Positions 1 to 11,914 of a stretch of DNA of 64,000 bases are shown here, piece after piece. Origin of the DNA: Mugil cephalus. Its lineage: Eukaryota > Chordata > Actinopteri > Mugiliformes > Mugilidae. The translations under genes and the position numbers were made by a program. The notes under the pieces were generated by a model that saw only the letters and a list, made by a program, of their open reading frames with translations, was not told the DNA's origin and searched no databases. The stretch spans positions 2,774,501-2,838,500 of the forward strand of contig NC_061781.1 in the NCBI RefSeq assembly GCF_022458985.1, written 5' to 3'. Each line of letters starts with the position of its first letter. Position 1 is the stretch's first letter.

Positions 1-300
1 ATCTGAAGATAATGAATCTAATAAAAGATTTGACATATCTGATGATGTTGAAACAATCAGTCCTCATGGATTACAAAGTTTATTAATAAATAAATTAATT
101 GGAAATTATTATGAGTTTTGTAACTGTTTATGCTTATCGAATATCATGGTCGAGAGACAGATAATGGATTACCAGAGTCACGTTCGACATTTTTTCATCG
201 TCACTAGATGAACTACAGTGTGCGTAATAAGTGATTAAGTAATAATAAATTACATTTTTTATTGTTCACAACAAGTTATTTCACAAAACTAGTAATTTTG

Positions 301-400
301 AACATGTACAGCACTGTGCAAAAGTTCTATGCAGGTGTGTGTGTGGGGGTGTGCTGTAAACTAAGAATGTTTTCAGAAATATAAATAATGAAGAAACCTC
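301..400 (+). mobile_element. Tc1-like transposon terminal fragment
   Basis: The stretch with the motifs CACTGTGCAAAAGTTC and GTAAACTAAGAATG matches the ends of the Tc1-like element at 17461-18479, allowing for small indels. Only one terminus is recognisable and no transposase is seen, so this is a degraded end fragment. The family assignment rests on that internal comparison. Confidence 0.5.
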
Positions 401-1105
401 TGATGTTGTTAGTGACATTACTACCAATGTCTTTCTTCCATGGAGGCTGAAACAGTGAAACGTTTCAAAGTACTGTAGTACTGTAGTATGTAGTTGGATG
501 TTGTCAAGCCTGTTGGATGTTGTCCACTCTGTCATATTCAAATATCAATCAATATAAAAACCTTGCATAAATTCAAAATATATTATAATAATAATTAGGG
601 GTGTAACGATTCATCCACTCACTACATTTTCCTACAATCCAACTGCAGCACTCTGTGCTTGGCAAGTTGGCCTTCCGGACGACATACATCGATCTAATAT
701 AGTTTTTAAAGGTAATCAGTCAATTGTGTCCATATTAGGAAATTACAAATTGGATTTAAGCACATCAGACTTTATGTTGATGTGTTTTTTCTTTAGCACT
801 TTTAATGATAAAGGCGTTAAACGTTACCCGATTCAGTCTGACTAAGAAGTAGCAGTGGCAGTCCCGACTTCCCCCACCACCACCTTCACGTCTCCTTGAC
901 TCCGCCTTCACGTCTCCTAGTGAGGCAGGAATAGACCTTGGTGCAGCGCACATAGTGCCATTGCTCAGGTTTTGTGGTTTGGCGAATGCACTGAATTTAT
1001 TATAAACGTAGATATAGAATTGTCTGGATTCATTATAGATATAGCCATGGACCACTTTGCTATCAGTATAGAACTTTGTGGAATCCAGCTTCAAATCCAA
1101 TTCAT
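401..1105. other. Non-coding stretch, possible old repeat
   Basis: No supported gene is seen. The phrase GGGGTGTAACGAT at about 599 is a common end of old DNA transposons in fish, and the following 500 bases may be such a remnant, but I could not find a matching second end. Confidence 0.25.
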
Positions 1106-1264
1106 CATCATCAAATCAAATCAAATCAAACTTTATTTATAGAGCACCTTTCATGCATAGACATGCAACACAAAGTGCTGCACAAAGGGCTGCAGGCTGG
1201 TTTTTGTGAAGTGTCTTGAGACAATTTGTATTGTTATTGGCACGATATAAATAAAATTGAATTG
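1106..1264 (+). repeat. LINE (L2-type) 3' tail remnant
   Basis: A head with ATCAAATCAAATC plus CTTTATTTATAGAGCAC is followed by TTGAGACAATTTGTATTG and a tail of ATTGAATTG units. The tail matches the 3' ends of the L2-like LINEs at about 6260 and 14890. The two parts point in opposite senses, which suggests two tail remnants side by side. There is no coding content. Confidence 0.55.
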
Positions 1265-2449
1265 AATTGAATAAGCCGATTCCTATTCCCTACTTCTTTT
1301 TTTCTTTTGCCCGTCACTGCTTTGTTTGCTTAATTAAAGTTTTATTGAAATATTAAAAGTAATACTTCTTTCGTCACAGAGTAACTGCACAAAATGAGAC
1401 ATTAGGCGTATTAGGCTTCTCTTGAAAACACTGAATGCAAAAGGGCTTATCAACACACAAACGATATGTATTTGCTGTGTTCGGCTAAAATACTAGGCTA
1501 TGAACTGTACTAAATAATGAGCGATTAGGTTAGTTGAATGAGATGGCTCTTCTTTAGGAGCAATGGCAAAAGACTCAGCTCTCAGAAAAGAAAAGTGCAG
1601 AGGGTTTATATTTATCCATTTCTCTCAATGCATATTTTTTGAACCTGTTTTTAACACCTCTTACATGAATATTTATACCAACTAATTTACCTGTAATAGA
1701 CCTACTGTTGTCATTGACAGTTTCATGTCACCATTCTCTGTTTTATCGCAGTGATAAATTTATGAGCACTTTGTATAACCATTAGGCCTTCCAACTAGAC
1801 CCATTCTTTTTTTATTCATTATCAATCTGCTGCACTATTTTTTTCTCTTTTCTCACCAGCCTCAAGCAGATGGTTCCCCCAATACGAGGCAGGTTCTGCT
1901 CAAGATGTCATGTTAAAAAGGAATTTTTGATTCCATTGTCATCTTAGTGCTGCCAAACTAACCTTTTTTTTAAAGGCACATTCAACCACAAAATGACATG
2001 TGAATTAAGATGCTATTTATGATGCTATTTCAGGGTATTTGAAGGTTTCAAGGTTTTTCATTGTCATTCCAAGACATGATACATGAAGATACAATCATTG
2101 CTCATTCGAAAACAAGAGAATACATAGTAAATCTAACATAAATCAATAAAAACTAAATAAAACTAAAACTGTAGATCAAAAAGGATATAAATAGGGTGCA
2201 ATTAAAGTACAGTAAGTATTAATAAATATGTATAAATTCAATATATTCAAAGTTTCATTTCATATATTCAAAGTTTCATTCAATATATTTCATTCAATTC
2301 AAAGATTAATTTCCTGAATGGCATGCCATAATTACTATATATATATATAAGCTTATATCAGGGCTATTTTTCTCTCTAATCCTTAGCTTAAATAAAATAA
2401 CTGAAGTAGCAGTACATCAGTTTTGTAATGCTTGTGTTATTTCAGATCT
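1265..2449. other. TAAR-1 3' flank, AT-rich, with a repeat fragment
   Basis: No gene is seen. About 2040-2160 holds a dispersed repeat (phrases TTTTCATTGTCATTCCAA and ACAAGAGAATACATA) that recurs at about 7985-8075 downstream of TAAR-2. Short direct repeats of ATATTCAAAGTTTCATT occur at about 2240-2290. The 3' UTR of TAAR-1 probably lies here, but I did not fix a polyadenylation site. Confidence 0.4.
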
Positions 2450-3664
2450 TTAACAGTCTCTCTCCAGTGTGTTGACCTCACAGAGCCCAGGCTTCAGTAT
2501 CTGCAGAGTGACAATGTGTTTAACACTCCTTCTAAACCAAGGATAGAACAGTGCATAGATGACAGGGTTTAAACAAGAATTTAAATAAAAAAAGAAGATG
2601 ACAAAAGTGACAAATGTAAAACTGATCACATTGTCCCCAATTAGAGCGTAACAGTATAAAGGGCAGTAACATATCAGATATACAACTACCAGAATACCAA
2701 GAGTCCTGGCTGCTTTCAACTCAAATTTCTTCAGAGAAACCTGGACTGTGACAGCTGTAACCTGAGAGCGCATGGCACAAGCCTGAGACACAGCCACCAC
2801 AAATATTCTCAGATATAGAACTACGATGACAGTAACTGTAATAATCAAATTTAACACAATATCAACAGTTGCTGTTATGTAGTCGACAACAAGCACACAT
2901 TCTCCGTGGCAGAATTTAGTGTTGCCTGGTTGAGTCAGGACATCCTTTAAATAATAACTGCTGTACAAAGCAGCACCAAGCCAACACAAACAGACACTGA
3001 GTCTGACTCTTGACACAGTGACTCTGGTGGGGTAATGCATAGGATAACAAATAGCCACATAACGGTCAATCGATATGAGAACTACTTGTCCTATTGAAGA
3101 ACAGACAATGGTTGAGGACAATAAACTATAAAAAACACATACGGCATCCCCAAATACCCAGCAAGCTGATTTTCTAAAGATTTCTACCGGCATCAGCAGC
3201 AGGCCCACAAGAAAGTCTGACACAGCCAGAGAGAGGAGGAGAATGTTAGTGGGTGTATGAAGCTGCCTGGAAGGAGACAGAAAAGCATCAGTTACACAAT
3301 AATCATGTCAAAATGTCTTCAGTTTAACTTAGGAAATTGAGACAATCTTAGCTTTGATACACATACATTCACAGGTAAAGTGTGCCAAATCAATTCATCC
3401 ACTCCAACATTAATGGATAATGTGCATCCTATGTATCAAGTGGTTACATTTCTAAAACTCTAGGTTTTGTTGAGGAGTGAATATCTGCCTGAAGTGGGAG
3501 ACTGCGATGATGACCAGCAGGTTGAGAGCTACGGTGATCACAGAGATGGACGACAGCAGAATGTTCAAGACTCCAGCTTCAAACCAGTGAAGTGTGGGCT
3601 TCCTGCAGGATGTGTTGAGGAGATGTGGAAAACAGAGCTCCACTTGGTCCTGGATCTCCATCAT
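2450..3664 (-). CDS. Trace amine-associated receptor (TAAR-1 of the cluster), two exons
   Basis: An olfactory-type class A GPCR expected in the plasma membrane of sensory neurons, where TAARs detect amines. Exon 1 is 3664-3489 and exon 2 is 3266-2450; joined they give 330 residues, normal for TAARs. Visible marks: N-glycosylation site NTSC and conserved cysteines before TM1, HFRQLHTPTN across the splice, Cys102 (3.25), DRYVAICYP near 126, and the TM7 TAAR fingerprint NSCLNPVIYALFYPWF. Position 3.32 (residue 109) is Ser, not the amine-binding Asp; Asp194 (5.42) is present. Pro5.50 is Thr, and TM6 has CYCP instead of CWxP. Four residues present in TAAR-2 and TAAR-3 (TVTR in the third loop) are missing. 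The start is set at the ATG-ATG before EIQDQ, because it matches its paralogues and the usual TAAR N-terminal length. It is probably functional. A numbered TAAR name cannot be given without a phylogeny. Confidence 0.9.
3267..3488 (-). other. TAAR-1 intron with GC donor
   Basis: 222 bp. In gene sense exon 1 ends CACTTCAG and the intron starts GCAGAT. The acceptor is TCTCCTTCCAG with a pyrimidine tract. Joining here restores the conserved family segment HFRQLHTPTN with a phase-2 split of the Arg codon. No GT lies between the donor point and the in-frame stop just downstream. Confidence 0.75.
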
Positions 3665-3795
3665 CAGACAGCTACAGTACCAGCAGCTCTTTGACCAGAA
3701 CTCTCCAATGTATCACTGATTTATCTTGTTGTACTATCCTCCTCTGATTTACTCTCTGTAGAATTATGTCCATCCTCTTTCGCTCTCCACAACAT

Positions 3796-6306
3796 CTCAG
3801 ACGTTCATACATTCGTCACGTGAGTAACCATATTGCATCACTTCCTGTTTCTGGGGCACTGCTGTGTTTGCCTGCAGATTGTTTTAGCTTCTTTAAAATC
3901 ACGAAAACCTTGTCTGTAAGCGGTGAACTCTTGTTTTCAGTCTCACTTGTTCTATAATTCCTTGTGAATCTTACATCTCGTATCCACTTGATCAACTTTG
4001 GTCTGTTTAATAATTAGCTAAGGCTACTCTGTCTCCCTTTGCTTATCCTTCTCTTTATTGCTCATCTTGTCACATGATTAGTTACTCCTCTGCCTCCTTT
4101 AGTGGTAATGGTACTTGTAATAAATGTTTATTTGTAGTTTTGAAGGTGAGGATCTGGAAGCACGGCTCTGTGGCACCATGGAAAAACCAGCAGCTAGCCA
4201 GTGGCCCTGGTTTGGGCCGACCAAGCGCAGCTCCTGTTAGCGTAGTTCCTGCTAGCTGTCCACTTGCAGCTCCCAAAGCTTTAATTCGTTTGAAAGCCTT
4301 AGTCTTAGTCTTGTTCATCCAGACTGGGGAAACACAAAAAACAATTCTTTTTGTTGTGGTGTATCGTCCACCTGCTCTTACTCTGAATTTTCAGCCGAAT
4401 TCTCAGAATGTAAATGGATCAATTCACCGTCACACCTTAGATCGCATCCTAACATGTGGCATAGAAACTGAAGGTTTGACAGTATTTACTCATAACCCTC
4501 CTTTGTCTTATTATTTTCTCAAAACATTTGAATGTACAGTAATAAATCGCACTGAAATTGGACAGACATTTTGTTATGATAGACATTTATCCGATGATGT
4601 GGACAACAGTAACTACAATTTAAGTTTTTAGACTTCATCCTAGCACAGAGATGGCTCCTCATGGCTTCAGACAATGGACTTGCCTCTATACTTGTCCTGC
4701 TAGATCTTAGCATTGCATTGATTTGAATTTGACACTGCTGACAATAGTATTCTGCTACACAGACTTGAAAGTGTGATCAAGATTACAGGAACTGCATTAG
4801 ACTGGTTTGAATCCTATATGTCAGACAGATTCCAGTTTGTTCATGTAAACAATGATTCTTCAATATATACCAAAGTAAGCTATGGAGTTCCTTAGGTTTC
4901 TGTGCTAGGACCAATTATTCACATTATACATGCTTCCCTTAGGCAATATTATTAGAAAGCATAAACTTCCATTGCTATGCAGATGATACCCAGCTATCTT
5001 CATCCATGACCCAGATGAAACTAGTCCAAGCATGCCTTAAAGACATAAAGGCTTAGATGACCTGTTATTTTCTACTCTTAAAACTCAGACAAAACAGAAG
5101 TCATTGTATTTAGTCCTAAACATGTCAGAGATTCATTATCTAATCACTATCTAATGGTTTTGTTGGATGGCATTACCTTGGCCTCCAGTACTACTGTGAA
5201 AAACCCTTGTGTTATATTTGACCAGGATATGTCCTTTAATTCTCACATAAAGCAGGTGACCAGGACTGCTTTCTTTCACCTTCGTAATATCGTCAAAATT
5301 AGGAACATCCTTTCTCAGAGTGAGGTGGAAAAACTAGTTCATACATTTGTGTCTTCCAGGCTGGATTATTGTAACTCATTACTGTCTGGCTGTCCAAGCA
5401 GCTCTTTAAAAAGCCTCCAATTGATTCAAAACGCTGCAGCAAGAGCACTGACAGGAATTATTAGAGAGATCATGTTACCCCAGTTTTAGCTTCTCTTCAT
5501 TGGCTCCCTTTAAAATCTAGAATTGAATTTAAAATCCTCCTCCTTACATACAAGGCTCTCAAAAGCCTAGCCCCATCATATCTGAGAGACCTCATAGTAC
5601 CATATTGTCCCAACAGATCACTACGATCTCAAAGTGCAGGTCTACTTGTGGTTCCTAGAGTTTCAAAAACTAGAATGGGACGTAGAGCCTTCAGCTATCA
5701 GGCTCTTCTCCTGTGGAACCAGCTTCCAATCTGGGTTTGGGAGGCAGACACTATCTCTAATTTTAAGCTCAGGCTTAAAACTTTTCTTTTTGACAAAGCT
5801 TATAGTTAGGGCTGGACTTCCCTTAGTTACGCTGCTAAAAGCCTAGGCTGTTGGGGGACGATGCACTGAGGACATGTCCTCTATTTTCTCTTGTTTAGCA
5901 CCTGTCCTCTAATCTCTATTTTCTTTTCTGATACTAACCACTGTGTCTCTCTCTATCACCTCCCCCTCTCAGCCTTCTTGTAAGGGTCTCTGGCCTGGAG
6001 GGCTGTATATCTGATCTGCGGAGTTCCAAGCTACATCTGTTGTTGTGGTCTCATCACCCTGTCCAGTCTTTATGGCCTCCTGCAGTTGTCCACTCCTACC
6101 TGGATGAACAATTCTCCAACCTGCCCAACCTATCCTGCTCATACCCAACTGGCCTTCAGCAGATGGGTCCCTCCATATGAGCTGGGTTCTGCTCAAGTTT
6201 CTTCCTGTCAAAAGGGAGTTTTGGGTTGTTTTAGGTTTGTAAACCATCTTGAAACAATTTGCACTGTCATTGATGCTATATAAACAAAATTTAATTGAAT
6301 TGAATC
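3796..6306 (+). mobile_element. L2-like LINE, copy A, internally deleted
   Basis: The 5' part resembles the 5' end of copy D (CGTCACGTGAGTAA). An ORF1 start follows near 4074 (SYSSASFSGNGTCNKC), then a piece of the endonuclease (VVYRPP, about 4358). Reverse-transcriptase segments run from about 4730 to 5480, with the catalytic YADD preserved near 4978 but reading frames broken. The C-terminal RT motifs [10 protein letters not shown] and [12 protein letters not shown] appear near 5365-5450. The 3' end is an ATTGAATTG-type tail. Most of ORF1 and the endonuclease are deleted, so it cannot move by itself. It belongs to the duplicated block (copy C is its partner). Confidence 0.8.
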
Positions 6307-6435
6307 TCAGCCTCTCAAAATCTTCCCCTTCACTTTCTCAGATACCCTTCCCTAATCCTTTGGTTCATTTACTTTCAGTGTTTACTCAAATTTCTACACC
6401 CATACATATGTTATTACAAGTTGCACACAATCTTG

Positions 6436-7686
6436 TTTTTAATTCAATTCAATTCAGTTTCATTTATATAGCGCCAATAACAATACAAATCGTCTCAAGA
6501 CGATTTGTATTGCTTGCTTGTCAGCAAGCCTGAGGGCGACGGTGGCAAGGAAAAACTCCCTTTTAACAGGAAGAAACCTTGAGCAGAACCTAGCTCATAT
6601 GGAGGGACCCATCTGCCAAAGGCCAGCTGGGTAGAAACAGAGAATATATAGAGAAAAGAAGAGCAGGAGAAACAAGATAAACAAACTTCTGTCATAGATA
6701 CATACATCAAGCTGAAGGAAACATGTAGGGTCTAGTAATATAACACATAGCTGATGATCTGTGAGACAGTTTGTGAGTATAACAGGAATCATGGGCAGGT
6801 TGGTGAATTGTTCATCTAGGTAGGAGTGGACAAGTGGAGGAGGCCATGATGACTGGGGCAGATGCAGTTTATGGAGCTCCACAGGTCTGATACACAGCAC
6901 TCCAGACCATGAAGACTGGGCTGGTGGATGAGGCAACAGCAGCAGATGTAGCTTAGATCTCCACAGGTCAGATATTCAGCACTCCGGACCAGAGACCCTC
7001 ACAAGATGATGGAGGGGGAGGGGAGCGGAGGGGAGAGAGTAAGACACAGTGGTTAGTAAATTATAAGAGATAGAAAATAAAATGATAAGATATTAGAGGA
7101 CAGGAGCCAGAGAAGAAAGAGGAGAGGACATGTCCTCAGTGCATCGTCCCCCTGCAGCCTAGGCCTATAGCAGCATAACTAAGGGATGGTTAAGTCCAGC
7201 CCTGGCTATAAGCTTTTTCAAAAAGGAAAGTCTTAAGCCTGACCTTAAACGTAGAGACTGTGTCTGCCTCCCGAACCCAAACTGGGAGCTGGTTCCATAG
7301 GAGAGGAGCCTGATAGCTCTACCTCCCATTCTACTTTTAGAAACTCTGAGAACTACAAGCAGCCCTGCACTTAGACATCGTAGTGATCTGTTGGGACAGT
7401 ATGGTACTATGAGGTCTTTCACATATGATGGAGCAAGGCCTTGTAGGGCCTTGTATGTAAGGAGGAGGATTTTAAATTCAATTCTAGATTTTAAAGGGAG
7501 CCAGTGAAGCAAAGCTAATGCTGGAGTAATATGATCTCTCTGCTAACTCCTGTCAGTGCTCTTGCTGCAGCATTTTGAATCAATTGGAGGCTTTTTAAAG
7601 AGCTACTTGGACAGCCAGACAGTAACGAGTTACAATAATCCAGCCTGGAAGACACAAATGCATGAACTAGTTTTTCCGCATCACTC
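6436..7686 (-). mobile_element. L2-like LINE, copy B, 5'-truncated
   Basis: The tail faces left: AATTCAATTCAATTCAG followed by CATTTATATAGCGCC. The element extends to the RT C-terminal region near 7686; the open stretch 7512-7165 encodes the phrase LHWLPLKSRIEFKILLLTYKAL typical of this clade. The sequence flanking it is continuous in the paralogous block (about 15070-15090), so this copy was probably inserted after the duplication, or was cleanly lost from unit 2. Confidence 0.75.
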
Positions 7687-8104
7687 TGTCAATATGTACT
7701 ATATACTATTTTGAAGGAAATGAGAGCTGAATAGTCATCTGGGGGGAGTGGTAGAGAAGGAAGAAGGGGACAGAAAAATGTCCTATTCAATCATTTATAT
7801 AGCATCAACAACAAAACAAATTGTCACCAGATAATTTACAAAACCTGGCTGAGGAGAGGGACACACACACTACAGCTACACATGTTAAACAATAGTAGCA
7901 CATTCAGGCCCATACAAAATCTACACTAAAAACTGATATAAGTCTATTATTGATGCTGTTTCCATGTTTGTTCAGGGATTCATGGTTTTCATCGTCATTC
8001 CAAATCATGGTACATGAAGATATAATCACTGCACATTAGAAAAACAAGAGAATACATAATAAGAATACATAATAAATCTAACAAAAATCTATATGCAATG
8101 CATA

Positions 8105-8430
8105 TATGAATCAGCCACAACGTTAAAACCACTGATGGGAGGACTAAATAACATTAACCATCTTGTAACAGTTCAGTGTTCTGCTGGGAAACTTTTGGAC
8201 CTGACATTCATGTAGATGTTACTTAGACATGAAGCATCCACCTAGACTAGACCAGACACCCCCACCCCATAGTAATGACACTCCTTGATGGCAGCAGCCA
8301 TCCCCAGCAGAGACAGCCTGACACAGACACACACAATGATGTAAATGAGAATGGAAAAAAACACCTGGTTGCTAAAGTCCCTACATCCTAAACTGATCAA
8401 GTATGGTCATAATGTTATGTCTGATCACTG
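8105..8430. mobile_element. Non-autonomous mariner-like element, copy Z1
   Basis: The left end TCAGCCACAACGTTAAAACC and the right end GGTCATAATGTTATGTCTGA are near-inverted repeats of one another. The same family occurs at 15325-15595, 34697-34880, 40978-41217 and 58979-59427; the last two show TA at both borders. No coding capacity. Confidence 0.65.
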
Positions 8431-8454
8431 TTTGCACACACTGTAGATCATCTT

Positions 8455-8640
8455 ATCTCATCTCATACTGCAGGGATTGCTGGAGCCTATCCCAGCTGTC
8501 ACCAGACTTGAGGCTAACACATAGACAAACAACTATTTACACTCAGACTCACACGGAGGGTCAGTTTAGGGTCACCAATTAGTCTAACGAGCATGTCTTT
8601 GGGAGGAAACCGGAGTACTCAGAGAAAACCCTCAGTTTCA
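8455..8640. repeat. Dispersed fish repeat
   Basis: The phrases GGAGCCTATCCCAGCTG, TCACCAATTAGTCTAA, ACATGTCTTTGGGAGGAAAC (approximately) and GAGTACTCAGAGAAAACC belong to a repeat that is very common in fish genomes. A second copy lies at 15610-15785 in the duplicated block. It ends just downstream of the TAAR-2 stop codon and may form part of its 3' UTR. Confidence 0.55.
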
Positions 8641-8646
8641 CTATCT

Positions 8647-9871
8647 CTACATTATGCTGGCCCCACAGGAGCCAGGCTTCAGTATCTGCAGAGTGACGAT
8701 GAGTTTAACAGCACCTCTAAACCAGGGATAAAACAGTGCATAAATCACAGGGTTTAGACAAGAATTGAAATAAAACATTAGAATCAGAAAAGAGGCATAT
8801 GTAGTATTAAGCACATTGTCCTCAAAAACAGCGTAACAGTAATAAGGACAGTAACATATGAGATATACAACTACCAGAACACCAAGAGTCCTGGCTGCTT
8901 TCAACTCTGATTTCTTTCTTGTCACAGTCAGTGAAACCTGGACTTTGACAGCTGTAACATGAAAGCGCATGGCACGAGCCTGAGACACAGCCACCACAAA
9001 TACTCTCAGATACAGAATTATGATGACAGTAATGGGAACAATGAAGGATAAAACAACATCAACACTTCCTGTAATGTAGTCCACAACCAGCATACACTCT
9101 CCATAGCAGGATTTAGTCTTGTTTGGTTCAGTCAGGACATCCTTCACATAAAAACTGCTGTAGAAAGAAGAACAAACCCAGCACAGACAAACGCCGATTT
9201 TCACTTTTGTCACAGTGACTCTGGTGGGGTAATGCAAAGGGTAACAAATAGCCACATAACGGTCAATTGATATGAGCAGAATGTTTCCTATCGAGGCAGA
9301 GACAATGTTGCAAGTCAGAAATCCATAAAGAGAACAGAGAGCATCCCCAAACACCCAGCAGGCTGTTTTCCTAAAGATTTCTACCGGCATCAACAGCAGG
9401 CCCACAAGAAAGTCTGACACAGCCAGAGAGAGGAGGAGGATGTTAGTGGGTGTATGAAGCTGCCTGGAAGGAGACAGAAAAGCATCAATTACACATTAAT
9501 CATGTCAAAACATTTTCAGTTAAAGTTATAATAGTGTGTTTTTGCTTAGGTTCTATAAACTATTGTTGCGAAGTGTGCCCAATCATTTAATTCATGCAGA
9601 CATTCATGAATAATACATATCTTATATATTAAATAACAAAGTGTGCACATTTCTGAAACGTAAACTCTAGGTTTTGTTGAGGAGAGAATCTCTGCCTGAA
9701 GTGGGAGACTGAGATGATGACCAGCAGGTTGAGAACCACCGTAATCACAGAGATGGACGACAGCAGAATGTTCAGGAGCACAGCTTCAGACCAGTGAAGT
9801 GTGGGCTTCCTGCAGGATGTGTTGAGGAGATGTGGAAAACAGAGATCCACTTGGTCCTGGATCTCCATCAT
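8647..9871 (-). CDS. Trace amine-associated receptor (TAAR-2 of the cluster), two exons
   Basis: Class A GPCR of the TAAR family, presumed olfactory amine receptor. Exon 1 is 9871-9696 and exon 2 is 9463-8647, giving 330 residues after a 232-bp GC-AG intron. Marks: NTSC before TM1, HFRQLHTPTN across the splice, Cys102 (3.25), DRYVAICYPLHY near 126-137, Pro5.50 kept, NSCLNPVIYALFYPWF in TM7. Thr109 replaces Asp3.32, Asp194 is at 5.42, and TM6 carries CYCP (Tyr263 at 6.48, usually Trp). The third loop has SLTVTRKKSELKAART. It shares its frame, start and intron site with TAAR-1 and TAAR-3 and is closest to TAAR-3. The reading frame also stays open about 23 codons upstream of the chosen start, but that part diverges and lies where a 5' UTR is expected. 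Likely functional. Confidence 0.9.
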
Positions 9872-10065
9872 CAGACAGCTACAGTACCAGCAGCTCTTTG
9901 ACCAGAACTCTTTATCAAGTTCTGCCATCCCTCCCCTCATCTATTTTAGTCTCTGTGGAATTCTGTCCATCTTCTTTCTCTCTACACAAGTCATGCTTAC
10001 TTTGTGCCCTGCCCATTTGTCCGTCATAAGTTAAAGTTAGATGGAACTGTCTGCGAAGCTGGCCT

Positions 10066-10500
10066 ATCTACAGTGGTATGAGAAAAAGTATTAGCCCCCT
10101 TTCTGATTTCTATTTTTTTTGCATGTTTGACACACTTAATGTTTCAGATCATCACATAAATTTAAATATTAGTCAACGATTACACAAGAAAAAAACACAA
10201 AATCTAATTTTTGAATTAGGTTTTCATCAGTAAGAGAAAACAAATCCAAACATGACAATGTGTGAAAAAGTGATTGCTCCCTAATCCTAATAACTGGTTG
10301 GACCACCCTGAGCAGCATGAACCACCTTTTTAAGGGAATGCCACAGCATCTCAATAGGATTCAGGTCAGGACTTGGACTAGATCACTCCAAAGTCCTACT
10401 TTTTTTTTTTTTTCTTCAGCCATTCAGAGGTGAACTTGCTGGTGTTTTTTGGGTCATGGTCCTGCTGCAGAACCCACGTTCTCTTCAGCTTGAGGACATA
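10066..10500 (+). mobile_element. DNA transposon-like repeat X, copy 1
   Basis: Starts CTACAGTGGTATGAGAAAAAG followed by TTAGCCCCC and later GGTTGGACCACCCTGAGCAGC; a poly-T tract lies near 10400. The matching copy in unit 2 begins at about 17236 with the same upstream flank, so the insertion predates the duplication. The superfamily is not determined and no transposase is recognised. Confidence 0.5.
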
Positions 10501-10529
10501 AACAAATGGCTAGACTGAAGGCACGGCTA

Positions 10530-11110
10530 TCATCTCTTCCTGAGCTGGTCAAAATGACACAGAGGTTCTTTATGTGTTGTGAAGGGTAAAAATCCTGTAG
10601 TTTTGGAAAAAAAATTCTCGATCTGGTGTCCAGGACCAGGGACTAAAACCTCTGGTTTCTCCTGGTTGAGCTGTAGCAAGTTATCTGCCATCCATGACTG
10701 GATATCTAAAATGCAGTTATAAGGGGCATTAATTGGCCCTGTGTTAACAGGAGACATGGCGATGTACAGCTTTGTGTCTTCTGCATAACTGTGGAAGCTG
10801 ATGCCATGCCTCCTGTCCCCAAGTGGAAGCATATAAAGATTAAAAAGTTATGGACCTAAAATTGACCCTTGGGGCACACCACACTTAATTGTATGTGTTC
10901 TGGAGGGACATGCTTCCATACTTAAAAAGAAAAGTCAATCTGTGAGACAAGAACTAAACCAGTTAAAAACAGTACCAGCGATACAGACCAGGTTACTGAG
11001 TCTTTAATAAAATGTTATGGTCAACTGTGACAAAGGCAACACCAAGATCAAGTAAGACCAAGGCTGTAAGCTTTTGTCAGTCCATGTTACATGGATGTTT
11101 TTTTATGGAC
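10530..11110 (-). pseudogene. L2-like LINE reverse transcriptase fragment
   Basis: In minus sense the phrases [16 protein letters not shown] and [10 protein letters not shown], and upstream TVDHNILLKT, match the RT palm of L2-type LINEs. The catalytic YADD reads YAED, and there are several frame breaks and stops. This lineage differs from copies A-D (HGISFHSY here, INFHCHAD in D). It is dead and both ends are truncated. Confidence 0.7.
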
Positions 11111-11248
11111 ATAAAAAAACATCTAAGCTGATTTTAAGTGGACCTGGACCAGTTATATCTTCCGTTAAGAAGCAAATAGAAGCATGCTAACAGGCTAAAC
11201 TGAGATGTTTGTTTGTTAGCAATATAACAACACAATATACTATATATA

Positions 11249-11780
11249 TGTAACCCTTGAGGTCGGCTCACTCTGGCCTGGATCAGATTAGGCCCTTGGT
11301 CTACCTAATAAATTTCTGTGTTGTGTATTTTTATTCCTTGGTGGAAGACGGAGAGAATAACTAGGCGAGGAGACAGGATCTGGACTGCTCTGTCTTTATC
11401 ACAGGGCTTCACCTTAGCACAATACATCAGGTTGTCACTTTACAAAACAAGAACATGTCACACTGCGATAAAACCTGTAGCATAATCCCTTCCAGTAACC
11501 AGCATAACCGAACCAAACAGGTAACACGTGTGTGCCAGGAAGATTGAAAGAGTATGTGCAGTTGTAAATGAGTGAATGAGTGAGACTCTGTGTGTGTGTG
11601 TGTGTGTGCATGCATGCACACATGACAGCATTATAATATGAAAAGAACCATCACATTTCTCTTGCATAATAAACTTAACAAATCCCTCAGACGTCTCTTA
11701 CACCAATAACAGCAACCCCACATTAATATGACTCCTAATATTCATATTTGTCAAACCAATCACCTGTATAGTGACAAACA
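11249..11780 (-). mobile_element. Possible LTR of a retrotransposon
   Basis: In minus sense the stretch begins TGTTTGTC and ends GGGTTACA (TG...CA borders). It is preceded upstream by a purine tract (about 11785-11803, eleven G then AAAG on the minus strand) that could be the polypurine primer. A second LTR is not seen, so the borders are inferred. A TG microsatellite (11591-11608) lies inside. Confidence 0.35.
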
Positions 11781-11914
11781 ATAACTTTCCCCCCCCCCCA
11801 TCTCTAGTGGAGAGATTTTCCATACACCGCCCTCCCGAACACCCCACTGACAACAAGACACATTGTGTTCCTGATGTAAGGCGTGAAGTGAAACATATGT
11901 GCAATGTATCATGG

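Larger units (their letters stand above)
3428..10460. repeat. Segmental duplication, unit 1
   Basis: It holds TAAR-1 exon 1, L2 copy A, a spacer, L2 copy B, a DNA transposon, TAAR-2 and its upstream flank. Collinear similarity to 12785-17458 covers both exonic and spacer DNA. Unit 1 carries the extra L2 copy B (about 6436-7686) and a stretch of about 0.2 kb before the transposon at 8105; unit 2 lacks both. The left edge lies within the TAAR-1 intron. Confidence 0.75.
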